Shown piece after piece: positions 43,670-52,733 of a stretch of 62,024 nt of DNA; positions within the stretch are counted from its first letter, which is position 1; every line of letters starts with the position of its first letter. The notes below the pieces were generated by a model that was not told the origin of the DNA, did not search any database, and saw only the letters and a list, made by a program, of their open reading frames with translations. This DNA is from Bryobacterales bacterium (GTDB taxonomy: Bacteria; Acidobacteriota; Terriglobia; Bryobacterales; Bryobacteraceae): contig JADZCM010000053.1 of the NCBI GenBank assembly GCA_020851555.1, positions 1 through 62,024 on the forward strand, read 5' to 3'. The position numbers were made by a program, and so were the translations under genes.

Positions 43670-45069
43670 CTGACGTATTCCGGTCTTCTGCTTCTGTCCT
43701 GACCGAGTCCCAGCGCCCGGGTCGCCTGGTCGCAAAGCAGCGTGATCGCCGCTGCGCTGAACGGAACGGTGATTGCGTCCACCGGCAACCGGTACCGGAT
43801 CAGCGTCCAGCTCAGCAAGTGGATCAAAGTATAAAGGGCCGCAATCAGCAGTACGAAGTGCACCGCCGGTCCCGTCTCCTCCCGGTATCCCGGAAGCAGG
43901 CGCCTGGCAGTCAGTGACAGGACCACGCCGGCTGCCAGAAACGGTAGAAGAAGGCCGTAGGACAGCACTCTGGCGTAGTTGCTCATGCTGCCCGAGTTGG
44001 CCGACGGCCAGAACCTGAAGAACTCCCCGATGCGGGTCACCGACAGGCGAACGTAGCGCGCCGGGTCGGCGATAACGAAGCCCAGTCCACGGCGCATCAG
44101 GGCGGCATCCAGCTCGCCTTCATTAAGGGAGCGGAGTTCGGGCGGGATCAGGTCGCCGTAGCTCGGCTGGTCCGCCTGTAGCAGCGGGATGAACCGCGTG
44201 CCGTGGATCGGATGATTGCCCCAGAAGAACGCAAACCCGGCGTTCGTGTTCAGCGGCACCAGTCGCCCGAAGGCCCGGTAGTTCCTAACCGTCCAGGGCA
44301 GGATGCAGACCACGACCACGCCCACCGTAAGCAGTGCGCCGCGCGAGTACTGCAAGGCGGCCTGGCGCGCGGGCTGTCCCGCAGCGGCCGCCCGCCGCGT
44401 GCACTGCCACACGGTCCAGCCGATCACAACCGGCGTCAGAATCAGAATCATCTGCCGGAGCAGCGCCGCCGCACTGATGGCGAGCCCCAGCCACAGCCAG
44501 GACCTCCATCGCGCGGGACCGCGGCCCTGGGCCGCTTCCTCGTCCATGGACGTCGCGAGGTCCACCATCCACAGCACGGCCACAATGTAGGCGGCCTCCG
44601 TCATCAAAGCGCTGGAGTAGTAGATGAAGTAAGCGTTGAAGGCGGCGATGACGGCCGAGATCAGCCCGGCCCGCTCTCCGAAGAGCCGCCGGCCTATCCG
44701 CCACGTCAGCAGGACATGCAGCGCGCCGGTAGCCGTGGCCTGTAATAGCCGCGGCACTATGGCGTTGGCGCCGAACACGAAGTAGACCGAGGCAAGATAC
44801 AGGACGTAAAGGAAACTCCAATGGGCCGTAGGCTCGCCGGCTGGGGTGGCGGGCCACCAGCCCGTGCCAAAAGTGAAACCGTGGCCCTGAAGCACTCTGG
44901 ACGCCAGTTCGTGGTATGAGATCTGGTCCGCGATGCCGGGCAGCGCCTCTACCTTGTTCCCCAGGTAGAACGCGGCGGCGATTCTCAGGCACACGGCGGC
45001 GACTATGAGCACCGCGAGAACGTGGGTGGCCGTGAGCCGGCCGGTACGGACCGTCTTAGTTTCTTGCAT
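43666..45069 (-). CDS. GT39/ArnT-like membrane glycosyltransferase
   Basis: A 467-aa multi-pass membrane protein with roughly 10-11 hydrophobic helices. The first periplasmic loop has GNKVEALPGIADQISYHELASRVLQGHGFTF, where the Asp (D in GIADQ) is the position of the catalytic Asp of PMT/ArnT enzymes. ARLISAVIAAFNAYFIYYSSALMTEAAYIV-like helices follow. Such enzymes use a polyprenyl-phosphate sugar to glycosylate an acceptor on the periplasmic face. A DPM1-like synthase at 50639-51955 would supply that donor. It overlaps its neighbours by 14 bp on one side and TTGA on the other. Confidence 0.87.
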   Translation of the reverse strand: MQETKTVRTGRLTATHVLAVLIVAAVCLRIAAAFYLGNKVEALPGIADQISYHELASRVLQGHGFTFGTGWWPATPAGEPTAHWSFLYVLYLASVYFVFGANAIVPRLLQATATGALHVLLTWRIGRRLFGERAGLISAVIAAFNAYFIYYSSALMTEAAYIVAVLWMVDLATSMDEEAAQGRGPARWRSWLWLGLAISAAALLRQMILILTPVVIGWTVWQCTRRAAAAGQPARQAALQYSRGALLTVGVVVVCILPWTVRNYRAFGRLVPLNTNAGFAFFWGNHPIHGTRFIPLLQADQPSYGDLIPPELRSLNEGELDAALMRRGLGFVIADPARYVRLSVTRIGEFFRFWPSANSGSMSNYARVLSYGLLLPFLAAGVVLSLTARRLLPGYREETGPAVHFVLLIAALYTLIHLLSWTLIRYRLPVDAITVPFSAAAITLLCDQATRALGLGQDRSRRPEYVS

Positions 45070-46339
45070 ATCGGTAGATTTGCGCCAGGTCCCGCGCCAC
45101 GGCGCGCCAGTCGTGCCGCCGTTCGACGAACAGCCTGCCCGCCCGGCCCAGTTCGGCCCGGCGTTCCGGATTCCTGAGCAGCGAGACGACCGCCGCGGCC
45201 ATGGCGCGCGGCTCGGGGGCTACCACCAGGTCCTCGCCCGGGTTCACGGCCAGCGCCGCCACGGCTTCCGGAGTCGCCACAACCGGTGTCGCGCAGGCCA
45301 GCCCTTCAAGAACTTTGTTCTGTATGCCGGCCGCGTACCGGACCGGGGCGACGGCCAGAGCCGCGCGGCGCAGGTAAGGCCGGATGTCCTCCACCGTTCC
45401 GGTGACCAGAACGCGCGGCTCGGAGGAGCCGCTGCCGCCGGCGAGGGGGGCGTGGCCGTTGGTCCACTGGGCCGCCAGCCTCCGCACTTCGTTCGGAGGG
45501 TTTTGCCCGACGATCCACAACCGCGCCTCCGGGATGGCGTTCCAGACTTCCGGCATCACTTCCTCGACGAAGCGCGTCACGGCGGCCACGTTGGCGTGGT
45601 AGCTCATTTTGCCGGTGATCACGATGGCGCGGGGATCCCGCGGTTCGCCGGAGGGCGAAAAGTAGTCCAAATCCACCCCGTTCGGCAGGACGGCCACCCG
45701 GCCGGCCGCCGCGGCCGCGCCGCCTTCACCGGTGCGTCTCCCGGCCAGCCGCAGCAGGTCGCGCCGGTCTTTTTCCGAGGTGACCAGCACCCTGTCAAAC
45801 TGCGTCGTCAGCCAGCCCTCAAACCTCTCCGTGCGCGGCAGTTCGATCCTGGCCGTCAGCCTCGACCGCCGGGTTCGAGCCTCGCTGGCGGCCTGGCGGA
45901 AGAGCGTGCTGATACAATCGACGCTGTCCCAAACCAGCGCCGGACGGCTCCTCCCGGTCTTCTTCAGGACCGGCTGAACCGACAGCCCGTAACGGGCGCC
46001 CCGCAAGTGCTCGACGTGGATTGCGTCGAACCCGGCGTCTTTCACCAGCCGGGATGTTCCCCGGGCCAGCGCCGGGCTCCAGCTATAGGCGGCCTGCAAG
46101 GGGCTTCGTCCGGGCAGCGCGCGCAGGCAGTTCCAGACGGATCGTCCCAGGCGAATGCGCGGAGAGCACACCTGGTCCAGTTCTCCCGCCAGGCTCTCCA
46201 CGGCTTCGCGCTCGGCATCGTTGGTCCACAGCGTCGCCAGGGTCACCCGGTGCTGCTCCGCCGCCAGTGCCCGGATGAGGTGGAACGGGCGTGTCCGTAT
46301 GCGCGTGGGCGCGTAAGGGACGATGAACAGGATCTTCAA
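45056..46339 (-). CDS. Glycosyltransferase family 4 (sugar transferase clade with 19126 and 46336)
   Basis: A 427-aa GT-B enzyme: KILFIVPYAPTRIRTRPFHLIRAL, a DAIHVEHLRGARYGL acceptor-side segment, VLVTSEKDRRDLL, VAVLPNGVDLDYFSPSG, AIVITGKMSYHANVAAVTRFVEEVMP, and VRYAAGIQNKVLEGLACATPVVATPEA as donor motif. This is the same clade as the genes at 19126 and 46336. There is no ATG at the N-terminus of the conserved part. I place the start at TTG 46339, which makes a TTGA overlap with the stop of the preceding gene. A long upstream open frame in the same phase lies inside that gene and is not part of the protein. Confidence 0.85.
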   Translation of the reverse strand: MKILFIVPYAPTRIRTRPFHLIRALAAEQHRVTLATLWTNDAEREAVESLAGELDQVCSPRIRLGRSVWNCLRALPGRSPLQAAYSWSPALARGTSRLVKDAGFDAIHVEHLRGARYGLSVQPVLKKTGRSRPALVWDSVDCISTLFRQAASEARTRRSRLTARIELPRTERFEGWLTTQFDRVLVTSEKDRRDLLRLAGRRTGEGGAAAAAGRVAVLPNGVDLDYFSPSGEPRDPRAIVITGKMSYHANVAAVTRFVEEVMPEVWNAIPEARLWIVGQNPPNEVRRLAAQWTNGHAPLAGGSGSSEPRVLVTGTVEDIRPYLRRAALAVAPVRYAAGIQNKVLEGLACATPVVATPEAVAALAVNPGEDLVVAPEPRAMAAAVVSLLRNPERRAELGRAGRLFVERRHDWRAVARDLAQIYRYARN

Positions 46340-47523
46340 TGGTAGATCTGGTCCCACGCCCGATAGACGCTCCGCCAGTCGTAACTCGTCTCGGCCGTCG
46401 AGCGGCCGCCCTCCGCCAGCCGCGAGGCCACCCGGTGGCTCCCCAGGACCTGCAGGACCGCATCGGCGAAGGACTGCTCGTCGTCCGCGATCAGGATGTT
46501 TTCGCCATGCGCGGACGCCAGCCCTTCGGCGCCGACGGTCGTGGAGACTACCGGGATTCCCCAACACCAGGCATCCAGGATCTTGACCCGCATCCCCGCG
46601 CCGGACCGGAGCGGGACGATGAATACGGCGGTCTCCGAAAGGCGCTCGTGCAGGTCCCGGACGTATCCCAGGGTCTCTACGTTCGAACTCCGGCCGAGCG
46701 CCGCCACGCTTCGCGGAGGACGTTTGCCGATGACGGTCAGCACCGCCGAGGGCGCCGCTGCCGCCACCTTCGGCCAGACGGAACTGGCGAACCATGAGAT
46801 GCCGTCCGCATTCGGCGGCCAGTGCATTCCGGCAATGAAGGTGACCCGGAACGGGCGCGCGCGCACGACCGTCCGGCTGGCCTGCGGATCGATCGCGATG
46901 GGAATCACCTGGTCCTGGCCGTTCCGCCCGCCGCCGTTCGCCGTCACCGCCCTGCGGTCCGCGTCGCTCACCCAGACCACCCGGTCGAACCTCTCGCACG
47001 CCTCCCGCTCGAACGCCTCAAGCTTTGAGACCTCGCGCCCGAGCCAGGCCCGCACGAGCGGGTTCCGGACATTCCGCGCCATGCGCTCCAGCACCATGAA
47101 GACCGCGTTGTGCTGGTCAAGCACCCGCAGAGACGCGCCGGCCGCGCCGGTGTTGTAGGGCGCCATCCAGAGCTGGTCTGCGTGGATCGCATCGAAGCTG
47201 CCGGCGCCGGCCAGCGCCTTGACCTTGCGGTGCATTTCGCCCACCTGATCCCGAAGGATCAGGAATGGGGCCTTGGAGAACATGCTGGCCGCCCCGAAAG
47301 CAGCGTCTTTGAGACGGGATCGAACCATGGGGACGGTCTCCACCCGGGCGCAGAGCCGGCGGAGCAGGGATTCATCCTCCTGCCGGTCTCCGGGGCGCAG
47401 GAAAGACAACAGGGTGACCTGGTGGCCCGCCTCCACCAGGTAGCGCAGCACATAGTACGACCTGGTCTTGGGTCCCGCATCCAGCGGGAGCGGCAATATC
47501 TGAGACAGGAACAGGATCCGCAC
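46336..47523 (-). CDS. Glycosyltransferase family 4 (sugar transferase clade with 19126 and 45056)
   Basis: A 395-aa GT-B enzyme opening RILFLSQILPLPLDAGPKTRSYYVLRYL, with DAIHADQLWMAPY, RVVWVSDADRRAV, FIAGMHWPPNADGISWFASSVWP, VETLGYVRDLHERLSETAVFIVPLRSGAGMRVKILDAWCWGIPVV and YDWRSVYRAWDQIYH. It shares clade features with the two other GT4 genes noted here. The start is GTG at 47523, two bases after the Wzy-like gene's stop, with AGG upstream. Its TGA stop overlaps the TTG start of the next gene. Confidence 0.87.
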   Translation of the reverse strand: MRILFLSQILPLPLDAGPKTRSYYVLRYLVEAGHQVTLLSFLRPGDRQEDESLLRRLCARVETVPMVRSRLKDAAFGAASMFSKAPFLILRDQVGEMHRKVKALAGAGSFDAIHADQLWMAPYNTGAAGASLRVLDQHNAVFMVLERMARNVRNPLVRAWLGREVSKLEAFEREACERFDRVVWVSDADRRAVTANGGGRNGQDQVIPIAIDPQASRTVVRARPFRVTFIAGMHWPPNADGISWFASSVWPKVAAAAPSAVLTVIGKRPPRSVAALGRSSNVETLGYVRDLHERLSETAVFIVPLRSGAGMRVKILDAWCWGIPVVSTTVGAEGLASAHGENILIADDEQSFADAVLQVLGSHRVASRLAEGGRSTAETSYDWRSVYRAWDQIYH

Positions 47524-47525
47524 GG

Positions 47526-48956
47526 CTAGGCCTGATACACGGGGACCGCCGCTTCCGTCCGGCTGGCTGCGTTCCTCCGCATTCCAGCTTCGGCGCGCAG
47601 CGACCGCCGCACCACCAGGAGACCTCCGAGAAACACCCAGAACAGCAGGCTCGATCGAAATCCCCGAATGCCGATGTTGTAGTAAAAAGGCACGATCCAG
47701 TCGGCCAGTCCGCCGGCCAGGATAGAGGCCCCAAGGCCGCCCAGCACGCCCGCCATGTAAGCCTTCGGGAAGCCGGCCGGGGACTTGACGTAAAGCTTGA
47801 CGCTCTCCACCGCGGCCTCGGCCGCAAACCAGAGGAACACGGCCAACCCGAGAAAGCCCAACTGCGCCATCAGATCGATGTATTGGTTGTGCGAGCTGAA
47901 CGTGACGTACCAGCCCATGATCGGGAAGAGTTGCGCGTAGTAGTAGTAGTTGGCGGGGCCCAGGCCCAACACCGGGCTCTCCATTATGATGGGCCAAAGC
48001 ACCCGCCACGCCTCCAACCGGGACACGGCGCTGTATTCCTCTTCGGCATAAGCGGCGTTGGAAACCACCGGGAGCACGTTCACCAGGAGCAGCCCCACGA
48101 CCACGGCCGAGACCACCGTCAGGCGGGGGGCCCGCAGGAACAGAATGATGCCGGCCGCAGCCAGCGGCGGCAACCAGCCCGACGCCCAGGATCTTGCTTG
48201 AAACAGCCCGCGGTAAAGCGCCAGTACGGTCACGCCTGCCAGCGCTATTCTCAGCAGAGGATGCAGGCGCCGGTTGTGGGCGGCCTGGCTGAGACTGACG
48301 GCTACGATCCAGACCCAGAACATGCTCCCGATAGACTCTGCGTGGAACAGCCGCTCAAACCGCCCGAGGGTCGGAGCGAAGTGCAGCACACAGGCCAGAC
48401 TGCCGGCGCCCAGGAAAAGCCACGTCAGCTTTTCCAGCGTGCGCAGATTGCCCACCAGTTGTCCCACCGCGAGCAGCAGCGCGGCGGAGACCAGGAAGAT
48501 CGCCGTTTGCATCGCCTGGGCGGTCCGAGGGGCGCCGTCCGCGTCAAAGTGCGGAAACTGCCCGGCGATGAAGGACACGACGGTGCAGCCCATGAGGGCC
48601 ACCACCGCCACAACCAGCCTGCTCTGCTCCAGAGGCTTCAGGCGGCCCAGGATCACGGCATCCATCAACCACACCGAACAAATGAAGCAGGCGAGAAAAA
48701 ACGAAGTGTTCCAGGGGTGCGCGCCCACCCTCCCAAATTGGAAGGGAAACAGAACCGCGCTCAACACCAGAAAGAAGAGTCCTTTGACGTGGTTCTGCGC
48801 CTGGACGCCCACCGCCAGCAGTAGTGCGACGAGGGCCAGGGCCGCCAGAACGAGCCGCGTATAGGTCCCCAGCGTCAGCACCCAGCCGGCCGCGACGGCC
48901 ATCGCCACCAGGAGCGTGAATCCCAACGACTTCGAGATGCGAATGGAAAGCGTCAC
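47526..48956 (-). CDS. O-antigen polymerase/ligase-like membrane protein (Wzy/WaaL family)
   Basis: A 476-aa inner-membrane protein with about 11-12 hydrophobic helices. The large periplasmic region holds SRLEAWRVLWPIIMESPVLGLGPANYYYYAQL and WYVTFSSHNQYIDLMAQLGFLGLAVFLWF, the conserved R...G.G...H-N-x-x-L-x-x-x-x-x-G pattern of the Wzy_C/O-antigen ligase family. It would join lipid-linked repeat units or ligate the chain. It starts at GTG 48956, overlapping the radical SAM gene stop as GTGA. The frame is open to 49091, but that part lies in the radical SAM gene. Polymerase and ligase cannot be separated from sequence alone. Confidence 0.88.
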   Translation of the reverse strand: MTLSIRISKSLGFTLLVAMAVAAGWVLTLGTYTRLVLAALALVALLLAVGVQAQNHVKGLFFLVLSAVLFPFQFGRVGAHPWNTSFFLACFICSVWLMDAVILGRLKPLEQSRLVVAVVALMGCTVVSFIAGQFPHFDADGAPRTAQAMQTAIFLVSAALLLAVGQLVGNLRTLEKLTWLFLGAGSLACVLHFAPTLGRFERLFHAESIGSMFWVWIVAVSLSQAAHNRRLHPLLRIALAGVTVLALYRGLFQARSWASGWLPPLAAAGIILFLRAPRLTVVSAVVVGLLLVNVLPVVSNAAYAEEEYSAVSRLEAWRVLWPIIMESPVLGLGPANYYYYAQLFPIMGWYVTFSSHNQYIDLMAQLGFLGLAVFLWFAAEAAVESVKLYVKSPAGFPKAYMAGVLGGLGASILAGGLADWIVPFYYNIGIRGFRSSLLFWVFLGGLLVVRRSLRAEAGMRRNAASRTEAAVPVYQA

Positions 48957-50608
48957 TCGCGCGCTCGTGCTCCTGTTCCCAGCGCCCACCCGAGGTGTTC
49001 CATGCCCACGCTCAGCGCGCGCTTGAACGTCCGGAAGTCGCTGAGCAGCATCTTGGCGTAGGTCATCGCCGGTCCGGGACGGAACGCCCACTCGCGGAAC
49101 GCGCGGCGCTGCCAGTTCAGCAGGTCCTCCGCCGAGAGGTTGTCGTAGTTCAGCACCGTGCCCTTGTCCATGTCGACCTCCTCCCAGTTGGTGCCCTTCC
49201 GGAACCAGCCGTTCTCCACGACCTCGAAGAAGAACGGCGTGCCGGGGTAAGGCGCCGCGACATGGAAGAGAGCCAGCTCCAGCGGAAGCGATTTGGCGAG
49301 CGCGATGGTCTCCTGGATCGTCTCAACCGTTTCGCCCGGCAGCCCGATGATGAAGTAGCCCCAGTTCTTGATGCCCGCGTTGCGCGCCCAGGTCAGCGCC
49401 TGCCGCGCCTTCTTCGGACTCGCACCCTTGCCGGCTCTCCTCAGGATCATTTCATTGCCGCTCTCGATTCCCCAGGAGATCATCCAGCAGCCGGCCTTTC
49501 CCATCAGGGACAACATCTCCTCGTCGACGAAGTCCACGCGGCTGTTGCAGGTCCACCGGATCTTCAGCCCGCGGTCCAGGAGCTGCTGGCAAACCCCCAT
49601 CACCTGTTCGCGGTTCACCGTGAACAGGTCGGCGTACATGTGGATGTTGTGTATGCCGTAGCGGCCCAGGATCTCGATTTCCTCGACGATCCGTTCCGGG
49701 CTGAGCAGCCGCACGGTGTTCTGATAGGAGACATGCTTGATACAGTACTTGCAGCCCGCCGGGCAACCTCTGCTCGTCAACACGAAACAGAATGGGCCCT
49801 TCATGAGCGGCATGCGGTATTTCTGGAGCGGCAGCAGCTCGTACATCGGCAGCGGGAGCTTGTCGAGGTCCCGGATGAAGGGCCGGTCGGGGTTGATGCG
49901 GATCTCGCCGCGTTCGCGCCACACCAGTCCCTTAATCTCGTCCGGCGCGCCCGCCTCCGCCCACACCGGGTCGGCCTCCTTGAAGAGACTGGTGATCCGG
50001 TCGGGCCGCTGAGCCGCCTTTGAGTCCAGGTGGTCCAGCAGTTCGCGCAGCACCAGTTCGGGCTCGCCGCGCAGCGCGTAGTCGAGCGCCGGATAATCCC
50101 GCATGGTCTCCATGGGCATGGGGGTCACGTGCGTCCCGAAGGCGAGCGTGCAGGCGCCGATGCTCTTGGCCAGCATGACGCCGTACATGTCGTTGGACAG
50201 AGTCGGGGCGGTGATGTGCGTGAGGTAGTACTTGGGGCTTTTCTCCCGCAGGAGTTTCTCGAAATCTGCCCAGGTCATCCGCTCGGCGATGGCGTCCACC
50301 ACAGCGACGGTGTATTGGGGCGTCAGCATGGCGGCAAGCTGGGCCAGCGAGCATTGCGGCCAGACCATCTCCTCCCGGCTGCGGCGGCCGACGCGGTGCT
50401 GCGTCCGGATCCAGATCCCGCCGTCGGGAGAAGGAGGGTTCACAAGCAGGACATCCACCGCTCCGGCGGGACGTTCCCGCTGTATGTGCCGCACCGCCGC
50501 CCCCGCATCGGGGAATTGAGCAAGCTTCAACGGTTTGACCGGCCGTGTACCCAGATTGTGCCGGAGGTTATCCGGTATCACTAACGGTCCCTGGTTGTTA
50601 CAACTCAT
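48953..50608 (-). CDS. B12-binding domain radical SAM protein
   Basis: A 551-aa radical SAM enzyme with an N-terminal cobalamin-binding-like domain. It has VDVLLVNPPSPDGGIWIRTQHRVG, TVAVVDAIAERMTWADFEKLL, then DYALRGEPELVLRELLDHL. The radical SAM core carries LTSRGCPAGCKYCIKHVSYQ (the CxxxCxxC cluster), then GRYGIHNIHMYADLFTVN, WMISWGIESGNEMILRRAGKG and GYFIIGLPGETVETIQETIALA. The class includes C-methylases and ring-forming enzymes. Its position among EPS genes suggests modification of a lipid carrier, sugar or acyl group; hopanoid-type chemistry is an alternative. Such a gene is unusual inside a capsule operon. Confidence 0.88.
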   Translation of the reverse strand: MSCNNQGPLVIPDNLRHNLGTRPVKPLKLAQFPDAGAAVRHIQRERPAGAVDVLLVNPPSPDGGIWIRTQHRVGRRSREEMVWPQCSLAQLAAMLTPQYTVAVVDAIAERMTWADFEKLLREKSPKYYLTHITAPTLSNDMYGVMLAKSIGACTLAFGTHVTPMPMETMRDYPALDYALRGEPELVLRELLDHLDSKAAQRPDRITSLFKEADPVWAEAGAPDEIKGLVWRERGEIRINPDRPFIRDLDKLPLPMYELLPLQKYRMPLMKGPFCFVLTSRGCPAGCKYCIKHVSYQNTVRLLSPERIVEEIEILGRYGIHNIHMYADLFTVNREQVMGVCQQLLDRGLKIRWTCNSRVDFVDEEMLSLMGKAGCWMISWGIESGNEMILRRAGKGASPKKARQALTWARNAGIKNWGYFIIGLPGETVETIQETIALAKSLPLELALFHVAAPYPGTPFFFEVVENGWFRKGTNWEEVDMDKGTVLNYDNLSAEDLLNWQRRAFREWAFRPGPAMTYAKMLLSDFRTFKRALSVGMEHLGWALGTGARARE

Positions 50609-50638
50609 CTTGATTTTGCCTCCTCTAAGTGCGAAACG

Positions 50639-51955
50639 TCAGGCCGGGTTCGCCCACGCCGGGCCCGCGGACCGGGCCGCCAGCGGCGGCTGCCCGGGGA
50701 CCTGTCCCAGCAGATCCTCGGTTGCCCGGGCGTCTCTCTCCAAGAGCGTGTCCAACACCCGGATCAGGGTCCAGAAAAGCAGCAGTTGAACCCCCACCAG
50801 GGTGAACAAGGCGCTTCCGAGCAGCCACAGCCAGAGACGCTGTAGCTCCCAGCCGTTCAATCCCAGCGCAAGGGTGATGCCTCCCAGTATCACTCCCGTT
50901 GTGCCGAACAAGATCCCCGCCCAGGGAAAATAGCGCTCGGGCGACGGGCCCATGATGCTGGCCAGCAGATTGGGCTGCCGGATCGGTCTCCGGTGAAACA
51001 GCGTGACCAGCCGGTTGAAGACGATCGCGAGCGAAAACATGCTGACGCCGCCCACCGCCAGCACCAGGCTCGAATAGACCGCGAAGACGCCCAACGCGCC
51101 GAGAGTGGTGATGCCGCTCAGCCGAGCGGCGACAAGCAGGGCTCCGATCAGGCCGGAACCGATCAGAGCGGCGAACCCGATCAGTTCCAGAATCCTCGCC
51201 GGGTTGTACTGAAGCGCGGTCCACAGGATGGTCCAGAGAAACCGCAACCCGTCCCGCACCACGCTCAGTTTCGACCGGCCGGACCTCTCGCGATAGGAGA
51301 TGGGAATCTCAATGACCTTGAGCCCCTCGTGCAGCGACCGCGTGCTCATCACCGGGGTGAAGTTCAGGCCGTTCGGCAGCGGATAGAGTTGCTGTAACGC
51401 GCGGCGCCGGACCACCCGCATGCCGCTCGCCGGATCCTGCACCTTCTCCGAGCCGAGCAGCGTCAGCAGGCTGGACCAGATCAGGTTGCCCAGGCGCCGC
51501 ACCGGCGGCATCTTGCTGTCGCTGCCTGCCCGGCGGGACCCCACCACCACGTCCGCGTCCTCCCGCAGCAGCGCCTCGCACAGCGTGGCCAGAAACTCGG
51601 GGGGATAGGTGCTGTCGGCGTCCAGAAAAGCCAGCAGGTCACCCCTGGCTCTTCCGAAGCCGGTCTTGATCGCTGCTCCGTAGCCGCGGTTGGTCTCGTG
51701 CCGGATGAGCCGCACGCGGTCCGACTGCTCCACCTTCTGCGCCGTGGCGTCCCGCGACCCGTCGTCCACCACAATGACCTCGAGGCGGCTGACGCCCACC
51801 CGCTTCACGGCGTCCTCCGCCGCCAGCACCTTCTCGACGATGCCGGCGATTCCAGCCTCCTCGTTCAGCGCCGGTATGACTACCGAGAGCATCACGCCGG
51901 CAGTCCCGTCATCTGTTGCTGTGGCGCTGCGGCTTTCTCGTACTCCGTCAGGCAT
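50639..51955 (-). CDS. Polyprenyl-phosphate glycosyltransferase (DPM1-like GT2 with C-terminal membrane domain)
   Basis: A 438-aa protein. Residues about 22-235 are a GT2 domain of the DPM1/ArnC type: LSVVIPALNEEAGIAGIVEKVL, VVDDGSRDATAQKV, NRGYGAAIKTGFGRARGDLLAFLDADSTYPPEFLATL (DAD metal site), GSEKVQDPASGMRVVRR and ISYRERSGRSKLSVVRDGLRFL. Residues about 240-420 contain four hydrophobic helices, as in GtrB-like enzymes. It would make undecaprenyl-phosphate sugar for the periplasmic GT39 at 43666. GGGAG lies 7 nt upstream of the ATG, so the start is secure. Confidence 0.9.
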   Translation of the reverse strand: MPDGVRESRSATATDDGTAGVMLSVVIPALNEEAGIAGIVEKVLAAEDAVKRVGVSRLEVIVVDDGSRDATAQKVEQSDRVRLIRHETNRGYGAAIKTGFGRARGDLLAFLDADSTYPPEFLATLCEALLREDADVVVGSRRAGSDSKMPPVRRLGNLIWSSLLTLLGSEKVQDPASGMRVVRRRALQQLYPLPNGLNFTPVMSTRSLHEGLKVIEIPISYRERSGRSKLSVVRDGLRFLWTILWTALQYNPARILELIGFAALIGSGLIGALLVAARLSGITTLGALGVFAVYSSLVLAVGGVSMFSLAIVFNRLVTLFHRRPIRQPNLLASIMGPSPERYFPWAGILFGTTGVILGGITLALGLNGWELQRLWLWLLGSALFTLVGVQLLLFWTLIRVLDTLLERDARATEDLLGQVPGQPPLAARSAGPAWANPA

Positions 51956-51965
51956 CTTAAGCTCC

Positions 51966-52706
51966 CTAGAAATAGACCTGTTGGCTTCTTGCCGCGGGGG
52001 AGGACCCGTCGATCTCCCGGATCACACGGGCCGGAACACCCGCGGCCACACAGTGCGGGGGAACGTCCTTGGTGACGACCGAGCCGGCCGCCACCACGGA
52101 TCCGCGGCCTACGGTCACCCCATCGGTGAGGATCGCCCCCGAGCCGATCCACACGTCGTCCTCGACGCGGATCCCCTGCGCGGTGATCCCCTGATCCACC
52201 ATGGGCCGGGCGGGGTCGTCGAAAATGTGGTTGACGGCGAGCATTTGCACCATCGGCGAAGTGTACACCCGGTCTCCGATGGCCACGCCGCCTTGGCCGC
52301 GGATGACGTTGTACTCGCCGATGAGACTACTGTTGCCGATGCGGATTCCGGAGTGCGGGATCCCTCGGAAGTTGTAAACATGCAACACGGAACCATGCAT
52401 GACCAGCGTGTTCCGCCCAATCTGCACGCCGTTCGGGCACGCATGGACGTAGACGCCCTCGTCCAGGTACGCTCCCTGTTCCAGCGTGAGGTTCCCCGCG
52501 AACCGGATCCGCACGTTCTTTTCGATTGCCGCCAGCCCCTTCATGCGCAGGATCAGGCGGTAGGCCACGGCGCGCGCCGCGATCCCTGCCAGGGTCGGAA
52601 TCCACCCGAATGCCGCGAGCACCGCCTGCTCCACGATGTAGCGAGCCGGAGTGGCGGCCTGTCTTCGTACGTACAGAAGCGCCTGGGAGAGTGCCTGTGA
52701 CGGCAT
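51966..52706 (-). CDS. Left-handed beta-helix acyltransferase
   Basis: A 246-aa protein. The first ~70 residues are hydrophobic/helical ([27 protein letters not shown]), suggesting membrane association. Then come hexapeptide-repeat coils: [68 protein letters not shown], and VNHIFDD with the catalytic His of this family, then [52 protein letters not shown]. This is the WbbJ/VatB-type O-acetyltransferase layout. It would acetylate a sugar hydroxyl in the repeat unit. It follows the Wzc gene by 27 bp. Confidence 0.9.
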   Translation of the reverse strand: MPSQALSQALLYVRRQAATPARYIVEQAVLAAFGWIPTLAGIAARAVAYRLILRMKGLAAIEKNVRIRFAGNLTLEQGAYLDEGVYVHACPNGVQIGRNTLVMHGSVLHVYNFRGIPHSGIRIGNSSLIGEYNVIRGQGGVAIGDRVYTSPMVQMLAVNHIFDDPARPMVDQGITAQGIRVEDDVWIGSGAILTDGVTVGRGSVVAAGSVVTKDVPPHCVAAGVPARVIREIDGSSPAARSQQVYF

Positions 52707-52733
52707 CAGGATTGTGCTGCGTCCGCCCGCCGC

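Noticed and set aside
46340..46999. Long N-terminal extension of the GT4 at 45056
   Set aside because: The extension is Gly/Arg-rich and lies within the upstream GT4 gene; conserved sequence begins at TTG 46339.
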